A stretch of 64,000 nt of DNA from Clostridium sp. 1001271st1 H5 (GTDB taxonomy: Bacteria; Bacillota; Clostridia; Lachnospirales; Lachnospiraceae). The position numbers were made by a program, and so were the translations under genes. The DNA is taken from positions 690,621 to 754,620 of the forward strand of contig NZ_SPHO01000001.1 in assembly GCF_005845215.1 (NCBI RefSeq). Direction: 5' to 3'. Below are positions 35,225 to 43,426 of the stretch, in pieces. The notes under the pieces were generated by a model. The model saw only the letters and a list, made by a program, of their open reading frames with translations. It had not been told where the DNA came from and did no database searches. How positions within the stretch are numbered: the first letter of the stretch is position 1; each line of letters opens with the position of its first letter.

Positions 35225-36370
35225 ATGAAATATAATAAAAAGAAATGCATGGCAGCCAGGTGTCTAAGGGGTATGCTGGCCCTGACCGTGCTGTCCGCCA
35301 TGCTGGGTCTGGCGGCATGCCGCACAGAAACCGGGGACATGGATAATACAGAAGCATCAGGAAACAATCATACGGCCGGCTCTGTCAGCCAGGAAGACTC
35401 CCGCCCGCCGGACAGTGCTGCGGACCAGACCGCGGCGGACGTGCCAAAGCGTCCTCTGACGCAAGAGGAGCTGCGCGGCTTTGAGGAATATCTGAACCGG
35501 GCTGACAACTATGGATTTCTTTTGTCTGATTACCGGAGTCCGGAATATATTAACCTGGATGAAGTGTTTTATTCAGGCGCCGGCCTGGAACAGCCCCAGC
35601 TTACAGAGGATGAACGGGATATGTATCTGGAAACCGTTGGACAGCCAGAGCTCTATACGGACATGGTGAGGCTGGAAACAGAACAGATTGACGCGTTCCT
35701 GGCAGAGAAGACCGGCCTGACGCTTGACCGTATGAAAACAGGTCTTCAGTGGGTTTATCTGCCCCGGTATGACCGGTATTATGCCGAACACGGCGATACC
35801 AACATGAGAAGCTTCTTTTGCGCCAGAGGTGAGACGGATAGCGGAAAATACAGGATATGGTGCCTTTCAGACGGATACAGCCAGTTTAATCTGGAAAGCA
35901 TTGTGACCCTGAAAAAGGTATCGTCGGGATACCAGTTCCTGTCCAACGAAATCATATGGGATTATCTTGGTATCTGCAAGGCGGATGCCAAGGCCCCTAC
36001 GCCAGAGGCCCTGCATTATGTTATATCGGCCTATAAAAAGGAAGTGGAGCAAGGCGGAGCCGGCATATATCCTGTGGGAGAAGTTCCCGGTAACTATGAT
36101 TCTCCTGTCTTTGATTCCGGCACCAGATATTATTCCATGGAAGAAATGCAGCAGATAAGCTGGAGGCCGGAGCTGATACCGGTGTTCCGCAATGAAATTT
36201 ACGCCCGTCATGGATATATTTTTAAGAATGAATTCTGGAATGAATTTTTCAGTACATTTACATGGTATTCAGGTGAGTGTCCTGCCGATACCTTTGATAC
36301 AACCCTTTTTAATGAATATGAGAAAGCCAATCTGAAACTGGCGGTTGAGATGGAAAACCAGACAGAGTAA
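35225..36370 (+). CDS. YARHG-domain lipoprotein
   Basis: A 381-aa predicted lipoprotein: basic start, hydrophobic helix and lipobox LAAC (Cys32), then an acidic low-complexity linker (about 35-80). The C-terminus holds the extracellular YARHG domain, with the motif itself at 326-330 (RNEIYARHGYIF) and a following aromatic stretch WNEFFSTFTWYSG. The domain's function is unknown; it is common in surface proteins of Firmicutes. GAGGAGG precedes the ATG, 47 bp after the diguanylate cyclase. The two may be co-transcribed, suggesting a surface function tied to c-di-GMP output. Confidence 0.82.
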   Translation: MKYNKKKCMAARCLRGMLALTVLSAMLGLAACRTETGDMDNTEASGNNHTAGSVSQEDSRPPDSAADQTAADVPKRPLTQEELRGFEEYLNRADNYGFLLSDYRSPEYINLDEVFYSGAGLEQPQLTEDERDMYLETVGQPELYTDMVRLETEQIDAFLAEKTGLTLDRMKTGLQWVYLPRYDRYYAEHGDTNMRSFFCARGETDSGKYRIWCLSDGYSQFNLESIVTLKKVSSGYQFLSNEIIWDYLGICKADAKAPTPEALHYVISAYKKEVEQGGAGIYPVGEVPGNYDSPVFDSGTRYYSMEEMQQISWRPELIPVFRNEIYARHGYIFKNEFWNEFFSTFTWYSGECPADTFDTTLFNEYEKANLKLAVEMENQTE

Positions 36371-36417
36371 CCCAAAAGCCTGTATCCATTGGATTATCAG
36401 CTGGGGCTGACAGCGTG

Positions 36418-36470
36418 GGAGGAAAACATATGCCCGGGATATATAACCGGAACGCATTATGTTTTCCTCC
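36418..36470 (+). terminator. Terminator-like hairpin after the YARHG gene
   Basis: A perfect 13-bp inverted repeat, GGAGGAAAACATA (36418-36430) and TATGTTTTCCTCC (36458-36470), encloses a second short pairing. It ends 3 bp before the next -35 box. Confidence 0.6.
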
Positions 36471-36473
36471 TTC

Positions 36474-36502
36474 TTGACATATATCAGAAGGTTTGGTATA
36501 AT
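36474..36502 (+). promoter_or_regulatory. Consensus promoter of the sdpRI-like operon
   Basis: TTGACA (36474-36479), a 17-bp spacer and TATAAT (36497-36502): a perfect sigma-A consensus, as expected for an operon held down by a strong repressor. Confidence 0.92.
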
Positions 36503-36504
36503 AC

Positions 36505-36532
36505 ATTTAGATATTTAGAAAAATATCTAAAT
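36505..36532 (+). promoter_or_regulatory. Perfect 12-bp inverted repeat operator for the ArsR/SdpR repressor
   Basis: ATTTAGATATTT (36505-36516) and AAATATCTAAAT (36521-36532) are exact inverted repeats separated by AGAA. The site begins 2 bp after the -10 box and covers the transcription start, the classic position for an ArsR-family autorepressor site. The downstream SdpR-like protein is the likely binder. Confidence 0.8.
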
Positions 36533-36561
36533 GATGATACACCAGATAAAGAACCGGTGCC

Positions 36562-36597
36562 GCAAGTTACTCTGTATAAGCAAGTTACCCTGTACAA
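36562..36597 (+). repeat. Tandem 18-bp direct repeat in the sdpR leader
   Basis: Two adjacent 18-bp units starting GCAAGTTAC (36562-36579 and 36580-36597) differ at two positions (TCTGTAT versus CCTGTAC). They lie in the transcribed leader between operator and ribosome-binding site. Confidence 0.75.
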
Positions 36598-36629
36598 AAT
36601 CAGGCAAAGCGAAAGGAGGCATGCCGTCC

Positions 36630-36911
36630 ATGTCCTTTGGTGATACATTTAAGGCCCTGTCCGACCCCACCCGCCGGGAGATACTCAATCTGTTAAAGCA
36701 GGGAAGCATGACCGCGGGGCAGATTGTGGAGCATTTTGACACAACCGGTGCCACCATTTCCCACCACCTGAACATACTCAGGCAGGCAGGTCTCATAGAG
36801 GACCGGAAATCAGGAAAATATATTTATTATGAGCTGAATACCACCGTATTCCAGGAAGTCCTTTCCTGGCTGCATTCATTAATGGAGGAAGACAAACATG
36901 AAGAAGATTAA
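36630..36911 (+). CDS. sdpR: ArsR-family autorepressor, SdpR-like
   Basis: A 93-aa winged-helix repressor (B. subtilis SdpR is 90 aa). It starts MSFGDTFKALSDPTRREILNLL, and the recognition helix lies in TTGATISHHLNILRQAGLI, with the wing at DRKSGKYIYYELN. No metal-binding Cys pair is present, in line with SdpR rather than metal-sensing ArsR proteins. The ATG at 36630 has AGGAGG 10 bp upstream; the ATG at 36621 is too close to it. The gene overlaps sdpI by 14 bp. A promoter with a perfect inverted repeat stands upstream. Confidence 0.9.
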   Translation: MSFGDTFKALSDPTRREILNLLKQGSMTAGQIVEHFDTTGATISHHLNILRQAGLIEDRKSGKYIYYELNTTVFQEVLSWLHSLMEEDKHEED

Positions 36912-37554
36912 CAGAAAAATATCCAAGTGGGATATATTATACTGGATGCTGGCCTTTGTGCCCTTTCTTATTTCCCTGCTGTTTTATAACCGCCTGCCGG
37001 AGCAGGTTCCCACCCACTGGGGTTCGGACAATGTGGTCAACGGTTATTCCAGCCGCAACATGGCGGCGTTTGGCATACCTGCCTTTATGCTTCTCATGGC
37101 AGCCATGGTAAATGTAATTTACCGGATTGACCCCAAACGGGAGAATATCAACCGTTCCATGGAATTAAAACAGATTTCGCGGTGGTTCGTGGTTCTGCTG
37201 GCCGTAATGGTCCAGTTTGTGATTGTCCTGTCCGGAATCGGTATGGACATTGACGTGGGCAGTCTGGTAAGCATCCCCATAGCACTGATGTTTGTGGCGG
37301 CAGGCAATTATTTGCCCAAATGCAGGCAGAATTATACTATGGGCATCAAGCTTCCATGGACTCTGGCAGATGAAGATAACTGGAACAGAACCCACCGCAT
37401 GGCAGGGTATGTATGGACGGCAGGGGGCATACTGATGCTGGTTATGGGCTTTTTTCATCTGGCGTCTTTGTTCTTTCTTGTTTTCATGGCAATGGTCCTG
37501 ATTCCAAGTGTGTACTCCTATCTGATTTACCGCAAGAAGCAGAAAGGGATTTAG
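36898..37554 (+). CDS. sdpI: SdpI-family membrane protein
   Basis: A 218-aa protein with about six hydrophobic helices (B. subtilis SdpI is 207 aa). The N-terminal DUF1648 segment reads FYNRLPEQVPTHWGSDNVVNGYSSR, and the C-terminal SdpI part has MGIKLPWTLADEDNWNRTHRMAGYVW. In B. subtilis SdpI gives immunity to the SdpC toxin and recruits SdpR to the membrane. Here no sdpC, sdpA or sdpB is nearby, so it may serve as a defence against foreign toxins or as a signalling receptor. It overlaps the repressor gene by 14 bp. Confidence 0.9.
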   Translation: MKKINRKISKWDILYWMLAFVPFLISLLFYNRLPEQVPTHWGSDNVVNGYSSRNMAAFGIPAFMLLMAAMVNVIYRIDPKRENINRSMELKQISRWFVVLLAVMVQFVIVLSGIGMDIDVGSLVSIPIALMFVAAGNYLPKCRQNYTMGIKLPWTLADEDNWNRTHRMAGYVWTAGGILMLVMGFFHLASLFFLVFMAMVLIPSVYSYLIYRKKQKGI

Positions 37555-37592
37555 ACGGTTACGTTATTTAAAATTCATGGAATCATATAAAC

Positions 37593-37617
37593 GGCCCTGC
37601 TTTGTGCAGGGTCTTTT
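37593..37617 (+). terminator. Terminator of the sdpRI-like operon
   Basis: GGCCCTGC and GCAGGGTC form an 8-bp stem with a TTTGT loop and a CTTTT tail, 39 bp after the sdpI stop. Confidence 0.8.
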
Positions 37618-37696
37618 GTAATGTGCAGAATATCTGTAATACCGGGAGGAAATGCTGGCTGAGGAAAATTTAGGCATGGTGCCGTCACATACAGGA

Positions 37697-37725
37697 TTGA
37701 ATAAATGGAGGGTTTGAAGTATAAT
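37697..37725 (+). promoter_or_regulatory. Promoter of the DUF362-metY operon
   Basis: TTGAAT (37697-37702), a 17-bp spacer and TATAAT (37720-37725), 32 bp before the start codon. Confidence 0.75.
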
Positions 37726-37756
37726 AAACGGGATAATGAATCAGAAGGAGGACATC

Positions 37757-38860
37757 ATGGCAGTATCAAATGTATATTACACCAACATGAGGACCACACT
37801 TACGGAAAATCTCCTGCAGAAGCTGGAGAGACTGGTGAAAAAGGCCGGCATGATGGATATTGACTTTAACAACAAATACACTGCAATCAAGATTCACTTT
37901 GGTGAACCTGGAAACCTGGCTTATCTGCGTGCCAACTATTCCAAGGTTCTGGTGGATTTAATCCGGTCCCAGAAGGGCAGGGTATTTCTGACCGACTGCA
38001 ATACCCTCTACGTAGGGCGGAGAAAGAATGCATTGGACCACCTGGACGCTGCTTATGAAAATGGCTATAATCCCTTTACCACGGGATGTCATATTATCAT
38101 TGCCGACGGCCTTAAGGGAACGGATGAAGCCCTGGTTCCCATTGACGGAGAGTATGTAAAGGAAGCAAAGATTGGCCGGGCCATCATGGATGCGGATATC
38201 GTCATTTCCATGACCCATTTTAAGGGCCATGAGGCCACCGGGTTCGGCGGAACCCTTAAGAACCTGGGCATGGGCAGCGGCTCCCGAGCCGGTAAGATGG
38301 AAATGCACAATGCCGGCAAGCCGTTTGTACATACGGATACATGTATTGGATGCGGCGCCTGTCAGAGAAACTGCGCCCACGGCGCCATCACGGTCCGGGA
38401 ACGCAAGGCTTCCATTGACACAAACAAGTGCGTTGGATGCGGACGCTGCATCGGCGCCTGTCCCGTAGACGCAGTGGATTCCATGTGTGATGAGGCCAAT
38501 GATATCCTGAACCGGAAGATTGCCGAATATTCCCTGGCAGTGCTGAAGGGACGCCCTAATTTCCATGTGAGCCTGGTGGTGGACGTATCCCCCAACTGTG
38601 ACTGCCATTCGGAAAATGATGCCCCCATTGTGCCTAACGTGGGTATGTTTGCCTCATTTGACCCGGTAGCCCTGGATATGGCCTGCGTGGATGCGGTAAA
38701 CCGCCAGCCCGTGCTTGCCGGAAGTTTCCTGGCGGAACAGGACCATCATAGCCATGACCATTTCATCAATACACATCCGGATACAAACTGGGAGACCTGC
38801 ATTGACCACGCTGTGAAGCTGGGACTTGGCAATAAGGAATACAATCTCATTACCATCTAA
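37757..38860 (+). CDS. DUF362 protein with two 4Fe-4S clusters
   Basis: A 367-aa cytoplasmic iron-sulfur protein. The N-terminal DUF362 part (about 1-185) contains TAIKIHFGEPGN, FLTDCNTLY and THFKGHEATGFGGTLKNLGMG. Two [4Fe-4S] ferredoxin motifs follow: C196, C199, C202, C206 (CIGCGACQRNC) and C225, C228, C231, C235 (CVGCGRCIGAC). The DUF362 fold resumes afterwards. The ATG at 37757 has AAGGAGG upstream. The role of DUF362 ferredoxins is not established; they are typical of anaerobes. It lies 41 bp before metY, probably in one operon, which suggests a role in sulfur assimilation. Confidence 0.88.
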   Translation: MAVSNVYYTNMRTTLTENLLQKLERLVKKAGMMDIDFNNKYTAIKIHFGEPGNLAYLRANYSKVLVDLIRSQKGRVFLTDCNTLYVGRRKNALDHLDAAYENGYNPFTTGCHIIIADGLKGTDEALVPIDGEYVKEAKIGRAIMDADIVISMTHFKGHEATGFGGTLKNLGMGSGSRAGKMEMHNAGKPFVHTDTCIGCGACQRNCAHGAITVRERKASIDTNKCVGCGRCIGACPVDAVDSMCDEANDILNRKIAEYSLAVLKGRPNFHVSLVVDVSPNCDCHSENDAPIVPNVGMFASFDPVALDMACVDAVNRQPVLAGSFLAEQDHHSHDHFINTHPDTNWETCIDHAVKLGLGNKEYNLITI

Positions 38861-38901
38861 ATTACCATTCAGAACCTGACCATAAGGAGGATACAGGAAA
38901 T

Positions 38902-40179
38902 ATGAGCAGACAATCATTAGACACAATCTGTTTACAGGGAGGATGGGAGCCGAAGAACGGCGAGCCCAGACAGCTTCCTATCTACCAGAGCACAACTTTT
39001 AAGTATACAACCAGCGAGCAGATGGGCCGTCTTTTTGACCTGGAGGAGAACGGTTATTTCTATACCAGGCTGGCGAACCCCACCAATGACGCAGTGGCAT
39101 CAAAAATCTGCCAGCTGGAGGGCGGCGTGGGAGCCATGCTCACTTCCTCAGGTCAGGCAGCCACATTTTATGCAATCCTTAATATCTGCCAGGCAGGAGA
39201 CCATGTAATCAGCTCCTCCACCATATACGGCGGTTCCACCAATCTGTTCACTGTTACCTTCCCCAAAATGGGAGTGGAGTGCACCCTGGTGAATCCGGAT
39301 GCAGACGAGGAGGAACTGGCAAAGGCATTCAGGCCAAACACTAAGGTGGTATTTGCGGAGAGCATTGCCAACCCCGCCCTGACCGTGCTGGATTTTGAAA
39401 AGTTTGCACGTCTTGCCCACAGTCATGGGGTGCCTCTGATTGTGGATAATACCTTTGCAACCCCCATTAACTGCCGTCCCTTTGAGTGGGGGGCGGATAT
39501 TGTCACGCACAGTACCACAAAATACATCGACGGCCATGCAGCTACGGTGGGCGGATGTATTGTGGACAGCGGCAACTTTGACTGGGAGGCCCATCATGAC
39601 AAATTCAAAGGTCTGACAGAGCCTGACGAGTCTTATCACGGCATTGTGTATACCCGGAAATTTGGCAGGCTGGCCTATATCCAGAAGGCCACAGCCCAGC
39701 TTATGAGGGATTTGGGTTCCATCCAGTCCCCGCAGAATGCATTTCTCATCAATATTGGCCTGGAAACCCTTCATTTAAGGATGCCAAGACACTGTGAGAG
39801 CGCATTTAAGGTGGCTTCCTATCTTCAGTCCAGGGAGGATGTGGCCTGGGTGAAATATCCGGGACTTCCGGGGGATAAGTATTATGAGCTGGCCCAAAAA
39901 TACATGCCGAAGGGCACCTGCGGCGTTATTTCCTTTGGTTTAAAGGGCGGGCGTCAGGCGGCTTCCGTGTTTATGGATAAGCTGAAGCTGTGCTCCATTG
40001 AAACCCATGTGGCTGATTCCAGGACAGCTGTGCTTCATCCGGCCAGCCATACCCACCGTCAGCTTACGGATGAACAGCTGGTGGAGGCGGGCGTGGACCC
40101 GTCCATGATTCGTTTCAGCGTTGGACTGGAGTCTGCCGATGATATTATTGAGGATATCCGCCAGGCGTTGGAAGATTAA
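38902..40179 (+). CDS. metY: O-acetylhomoserine sulfhydrylase
   Basis: A 425-aa PLP enzyme of the Cys/Met metabolism family. It makes homocysteine from O-acetyl-L-homoserine and sulfide. The PLP lysine is K207 in THSTTKYIDGHA. LPIYQSTTFKY, GYFYTRLANPTNDAV and SSGQAATFYAIL are typical of MetY (usual length about 425-440, longer than the 380-390 of MetB or MetC). ATAAGGAGG precedes the ATG. The DUF362 ferredoxin upstream may supply reduced sulfur chemistry. No S-box or T-box leader is seen before the operon. Confidence 0.94.
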   Translation: MSRQSLDTICLQGGWEPKNGEPRQLPIYQSTTFKYTTSEQMGRLFDLEENGYFYTRLANPTNDAVASKICQLEGGVGAMLTSSGQAATFYAILNICQAGDHVISSSTIYGGSTNLFTVTFPKMGVECTLVNPDADEEELAKAFRPNTKVVFAESIANPALTVLDFEKFARLAHSHGVPLIVDNTFATPINCRPFEWGADIVTHSTTKYIDGHAATVGGCIVDSGNFDWEAHHDKFKGLTEPDESYHGIVYTRKFGRLAYIQKATAQLMRDLGSIQSPQNAFLINIGLETLHLRMPRHCESAFKVASYLQSREDVAWVKYPGLPGDKYYELAQKYMPKGTCGVISFGLKGGRQAASVFMDKLKLCSIETHVADSRTAVLHPASHTHRQLTDEQLVEAGVDPSMIRFSVGLESADDIIEDIRQALED

Positions 40180-40249
40180 GAGGTTTGAGAAAGCAGAGTC
40201 CGGCAGGGTTTAAAACCTTGTGTGGCTAACATATGTGACAGACAGAAAG

Positions 40250-40293
40250 GGAGCTGTCCGCTTGCAGTAACGATGTAAGCGGACAGCTCCTTT
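40250..40293 (+). terminator. Hairpin terminator after metY
   Basis: A perfect 14-bp stem GGAGCTGTCCGCTT/AAGCGGACAGCTCC with a 13-nt loop. The T tract is short (TTT), so termination may be partial. Confidence 0.65.
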
Positions 40294-40428
40294 GGCAGTT
40301 GGGATATTGTGTCTGCATTTTTCAAGAAGAGGATGGCTTAACGGCAGGTTGATGTTTACTGATGGCCAGTACTTTTTGCCGGATACAATCAGCCGTAACA
40401 TGAACCGATAATAAGTCAAATAAAATGC

Positions 40429-40475
40429 TTGACAAAGATAACTGTATCATGTATAGTTACAGTATGAACTGTAAC
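40429..40475 (+). promoter_or_regulatory. Promoter and palindromic operator of the RclA-like gene
   Basis: TTGACA (40429-40434), a 17-bp spacer and TATAGT (40452-40457) form a near-perfect promoter. An exact inverted repeat, GTTACAGT (40456-40463) and ACTGTAAC (40468-40475) spaced by ATGA, overlaps the end of the -10 and the transcription start. This is a repressor-type position. The cognate regulator is not encoded next to it. Confidence 0.8.
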
Positions 40476-40508
40476 AAACGATATTACATATAGATAAGGA
40501 GAATAGCG

Positions 40509-41897
40509 ATGAAGGAGAATATGAAGGAGAACAGGACAAAATACGATGCAGTTATAATCGGCTTTGGAAAAGGCGGAAAGACCATGGCAGGAGCTCTTGG
40601 GGCGGCCGGGAAAAAGGTGGCGCTTATAGAGCGGTCTTCAAAAATGTATGGCGGTACCTGTATTAATGTGGGCTGTATTCCTACCAAATCACTGGTGTAC
40701 AGGGCAGGGCTGGCAGCGGCCAAGGGCGGATCCTTTGAGGAGAAGGCCGCAGCCTATAAAGCAGCCATGGAGCAGAAGGAAGACCTGACAGCGCGGCTTC
40801 GGGGAAAGAATTACCAGAAACTGGACAGCAGCCCCAACATTACAGTGATTGATGGAACCGCCAGTTTCCAGTCACCTCATGTGGTGGAAGTGGAGAAAGA
40901 CGGAAGGACCTTCCAGGTGGAAGGAGAGCAGATATTTATTAATACAGGCTCATCCGCTTTCATACCTCCCATCGAGGGACTGAAAGGAAATCCCTATGTT
41001 TACACCAGCGAAGGCCTTCTGAACCTGACCCGGCTGCCGGCCAGGCTGGTTATCATCGGCGGCGGCTACATAGGCGTAGAATTTTCTTCCATATATGCAA
41101 GTTTTGGCTCAAAAGTGACCATACTTCAGGATGGAGATGTATTCCTTCCCAGGGAGGATGAGGAAATTGCAGGAGCTGTCAGGGAGTCCCTGGAGTCCAG
41201 AGGCATCCATGTCATGACCGGGGTCAGGGTAAAGGCGCTGGAACAGGCCGAAGGAAGGGCCCTGGTGGTTGTGGATACAGGAAAGGAAGTTCAGAAGCTG
41301 GAGGCCGAGGCTGTCCTGGTAGCCACAGGGCGCAGGCCAAATACAGCCGGACTTAATCTGGAAGCAGCCGGTGTCCAGGTAGGACCCAGAGGCGGGATTG
41401 TAACGGATGATTCCCTGACCACCACAGCGCCTCATATCTATGCCATGGGCGATGTGAGGGGCGGACTGCAGTTTACATACATTTCCCTGGATGATTTCAG
41501 AATCGTGAAGTCCAAGGTTCTGGGAGATGGAAGCTACACATTGAAGAAAAGAGGCGCTGTGCCTTACAGTGTTTTCCTGATTCCGCCTTTCTCCAGAGTG
41601 GGATTAAGTGAAAAAGAGGCAGTGGAAAAGGGTTATAAGGTAAAGATAGCCAGACTGGCGGCGGCAGCCATTCCAAAGGCCCAGGTGCTGGAACAGCCGG
41701 CCGGGCTGCTTAAGGCAGTGATAGATGAGGAGACAGGACTAATTCTGGGAGCCCACCTGTTCTGCCAGGAATCCTATGAGATGATTAATCTGATTAAGCT
41801 TGCCATGGATGCAAAGGTGCCATATCAGGTGCTGAGGGATACCATCTACACCCATCCGACCATGAGCGAGGCCTTTAATGATTTATTTGCAGTATGA
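40509..41897 (+). CDS. rclA: RclA-like pyridine nucleotide-disulfide oxidoreductase
   Basis: A 462-aa FAD/NAD(P)H disulfide oxidoreductase, cytosolic. The FAD motif is VIIGFGKGGKT, the redox pair is C51/C56 in GGTCINVGCIPTK, the NAD-binding motif is IIGGGYIGVEF, and the C-terminal interface carries HPTMSEAFNDLF. Segments such as FGKGGKT, GGLQFTYISLDDFRIV and VPYSVFLIPPFSRVG closely match E. coli RclA, linked to HOCl resistance and to hypothiocyanous acid reduction. Mercuric reductase is excluded: there is no heavy-metal domain or C-terminal Cys pair. It is led by a strong promoter with an operator and is followed by a CcdA-thioredoxin gene. Confidence 0.88.
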   Translation: MKENMKENRTKYDAVIIGFGKGGKTMAGALGAAGKKVALIERSSKMYGGTCINVGCIPTKSLVYRAGLAAAKGGSFEEKAAAYKAAMEQKEDLTARLRGKNYQKLDSSPNITVIDGTASFQSPHVVEVEKDGRTFQVEGEQIFINTGSSAFIPPIEGLKGNPYVYTSEGLLNLTRLPARLVIIGGGYIGVEFSSIYASFGSKVTILQDGDVFLPREDEEIAGAVRESLESRGIHVMTGVRVKALEQAEGRALVVVDTGKEVQKLEAEAVLVATGRRPNTAGLNLEAAGVQVGPRGGIVTDDSLTTTAPHIYAMGDVRGGLQFTYISLDDFRIVKSKVLGDGSYTLKKRGAVPYSVFLIPPFSRVGLSEKEAVEKGYKVKIARLAAAAIPKAQVLEQPAGLLKAVIDEETGLILGAHLFCQESYEMINLIKLAMDAKVPYQVLRDTIYTHPTMSEAFNDLFAV

Positions 41898-41961
41898 CAA
41901 TGTCACAAAAAAAGATAGAATATATGACACAAAACATCACACATAAAAAGGAGACACACCT

Positions 41962-43422
41962 ATGGGATTTTCATTCGATATCAGCGTACCGGTTCTGACG
42001 GTATTCATACAGGGACTGGTCAGCTTTTTCTCTCCCTGCGTCCTGCCCCTCATACCCTTATACATCGGGTATCTCTCCGGCGGTACCGGGAAGCGCGGTG
42101 AGGACGGCCGCATGCACTATGAACGGAGCAAGGTAATGCTTCACACGCTCTGTTTTGTCATCGGCGTCAGCTTTGCCTTCTTCCTGCTGGGACTGGGATT
42201 CTCCACCCTGGGAACCTTCTTTAAGAGCAACCAGCTTTTCTTTGCCAGGGTGGGAGGAATCCTGGTGGTGCTCTTTGGATTTTATCAACTGGGATTTTTT
42301 GGTAAGAGCGGAGCCATGGGAAAGGAGCACAGGCTGCCTTTCAAGCTGGATATGCTGGCCATGTCGCCGGTGACTGCCCTGGTTATGGGCTTTACCTTCA
42401 GTTTTGCATGGACGCCCTGTGTGGGACCGGCCCTTGCAAGCGTTCTTCTCATGGCGGCATCTGCCAGTACAAAGGCATTGGCCTTTGGCCTGATTGGAGT
42501 TTATACACTGGGATTTGTACTGCCGTTCCTTGCAGTGGGATTGTTCACCACTTCTCTGCTGGAATTCTTTAAGACCCATGGCAATGTGGTGAAATACACG
42601 GTGAAGGTGGGAGGAATCCTGATGATTTTCATGGGCCTTCTGATGTTTACCGGAAGAATGAATGCAGTGACAGGATACCTTTCCAGGTTCCAGTCCCAGT
42701 CTTCGGTCCAGGGCAGCCAGGAGCCGGGAAAGGGCGGCAAAACCCCGGCGGCTGCTGATACGGAGTCCGAATCCGGTGACAGCGAATCTGAAACAGAAGG
42801 TATTAAGGCTCAAACCAAAACCGCAGATGGGGCAGAAGAAGCAGATACCGCTGAAGAAAAGACCGCAGGTGCAGTGAATCCGTCTGACACACCGGATACA
42901 AATAAAGCCAATGCAGCAGACGGAAATGCAGGGGAAGAAAATGGGACGGACCAGTCCGGCGCCGGAGAACAGGATGTGCTTCCAGCCGTTGATTTTACGC
43001 TTAAGGACCAGTACGGCAATACCCATTCCCTGTCAGATTACAAGGGAAAGACCATATTCTTAAATTTCTGGGCCACATGGTGTCCGCCCTGCCGGGCAGA
43101 GATGCCGGATATACAGAAAATATACGAAACCTATGATACGGAAGGGGATGACGCCCTTATTGTACTGGGGGTGGCCGGACCGGGATATGGCAATGAAAAA
43201 TCGGAAGAGGGAATCAAAGAATTCCTGGAGGAAAACGGATACACATATCCGGTGCTCATGGATACCACGGGCGAGCTGTTCAGCGCATACGGCATCTATT
43301 CTTATCCCACCACGTTTATGATTGACAGGGACGGAAACGTATTCGGATACGCCAGCGGACAGCTGAACGAGGACATGATGAAAAATATCATAGAACAGAC
43401 AATGGAAGGAAAACGGAGATAG
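41962..43422 (+). CDS. CcdA-thioredoxin (TlpA/ResA-like) fusion
   Basis: A 486-aa membrane protein joining two redox modules. Residues about 5-235 form a six-helix CcdA domain with Cys26 (FFSPCVLPLIPLYIG) and Cys153 (AWTPCVGPALAS), which carries electrons across the membrane. A linker of about 100 acidic, Glu/Asp/Thr-rich residues (245-340) follows. The C-terminal thioredoxin domain has WCPPC with C374 and C377 (NFWATWCPPCRAEMP) and should lie outside the membrane, as in DsbD-like relays. It probably reduces disulfides or peroxides at the cell surface. It starts 64 bp after rclA and 4 bp before the vanW-like gene. Confidence 0.9.
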   Translation: MGFSFDISVPVLTVFIQGLVSFFSPCVLPLIPLYIGYLSGGTGKRGEDGRMHYERSKVMLHTLCFVIGVSFAFFLLGLGFSTLGTFFKSNQLFFARVGGILVVLFGFYQLGFFGKSGAMGKEHRLPFKLDMLAMSPVTALVMGFTFSFAWTPCVGPALASVLLMAASASTKALAFGLIGVYTLGFVLPFLAVGLFTTSLLEFFKTHGNVVKYTVKVGGILMIFMGLLMFTGRMNAVTGYLSRFQSQSSVQGSQEPGKGGKTPAAADTESESGDSESETEGIKAQTKTADGAEEADTAEEKTAGAVNPSDTPDTNKANAADGNAGEENGTDQSGAGEQDVLPAVDFTLKDQYGNTHSLSDYKGKTIFLNFWATWCPPCRAEMPDIQKIYETYDTEGDDALIVLGVAGPGYGNEKSEEGIKEFLEENGYTYPVLMDTTGELFSAYGIYSYPTTFMIDRDGNVFGYASGQLNEDMMKNIIEQTMEGKRR

Positions 43423-43426
43423 AAAG

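Larger units (their letters stand above)
40180..40508 (+). other. Intergenic region with hairpin, promoter and operator
   Basis: This 329-bp gap holds no convincing gene. It contains the hairpin at 40250-40293, a consensus promoter at 40429-40457 and an inverted repeat at 40456-40475. A 69-codon open frame on the minus strand runs through the hairpin and lacks a ribosome-binding site. Confidence 0.7.

Noticed and set aside
40210..40419. A 69-codon minus-strand open frame in the gap after metY
   Set aside because: It runs through the terminator hairpin and has no ribosome-binding site.
40509..41897. Mercuric reductase
   Set aside because: No N-terminal heavy-metal domain, no C-terminal Cys pair and no mer genes; motifs match RclA.
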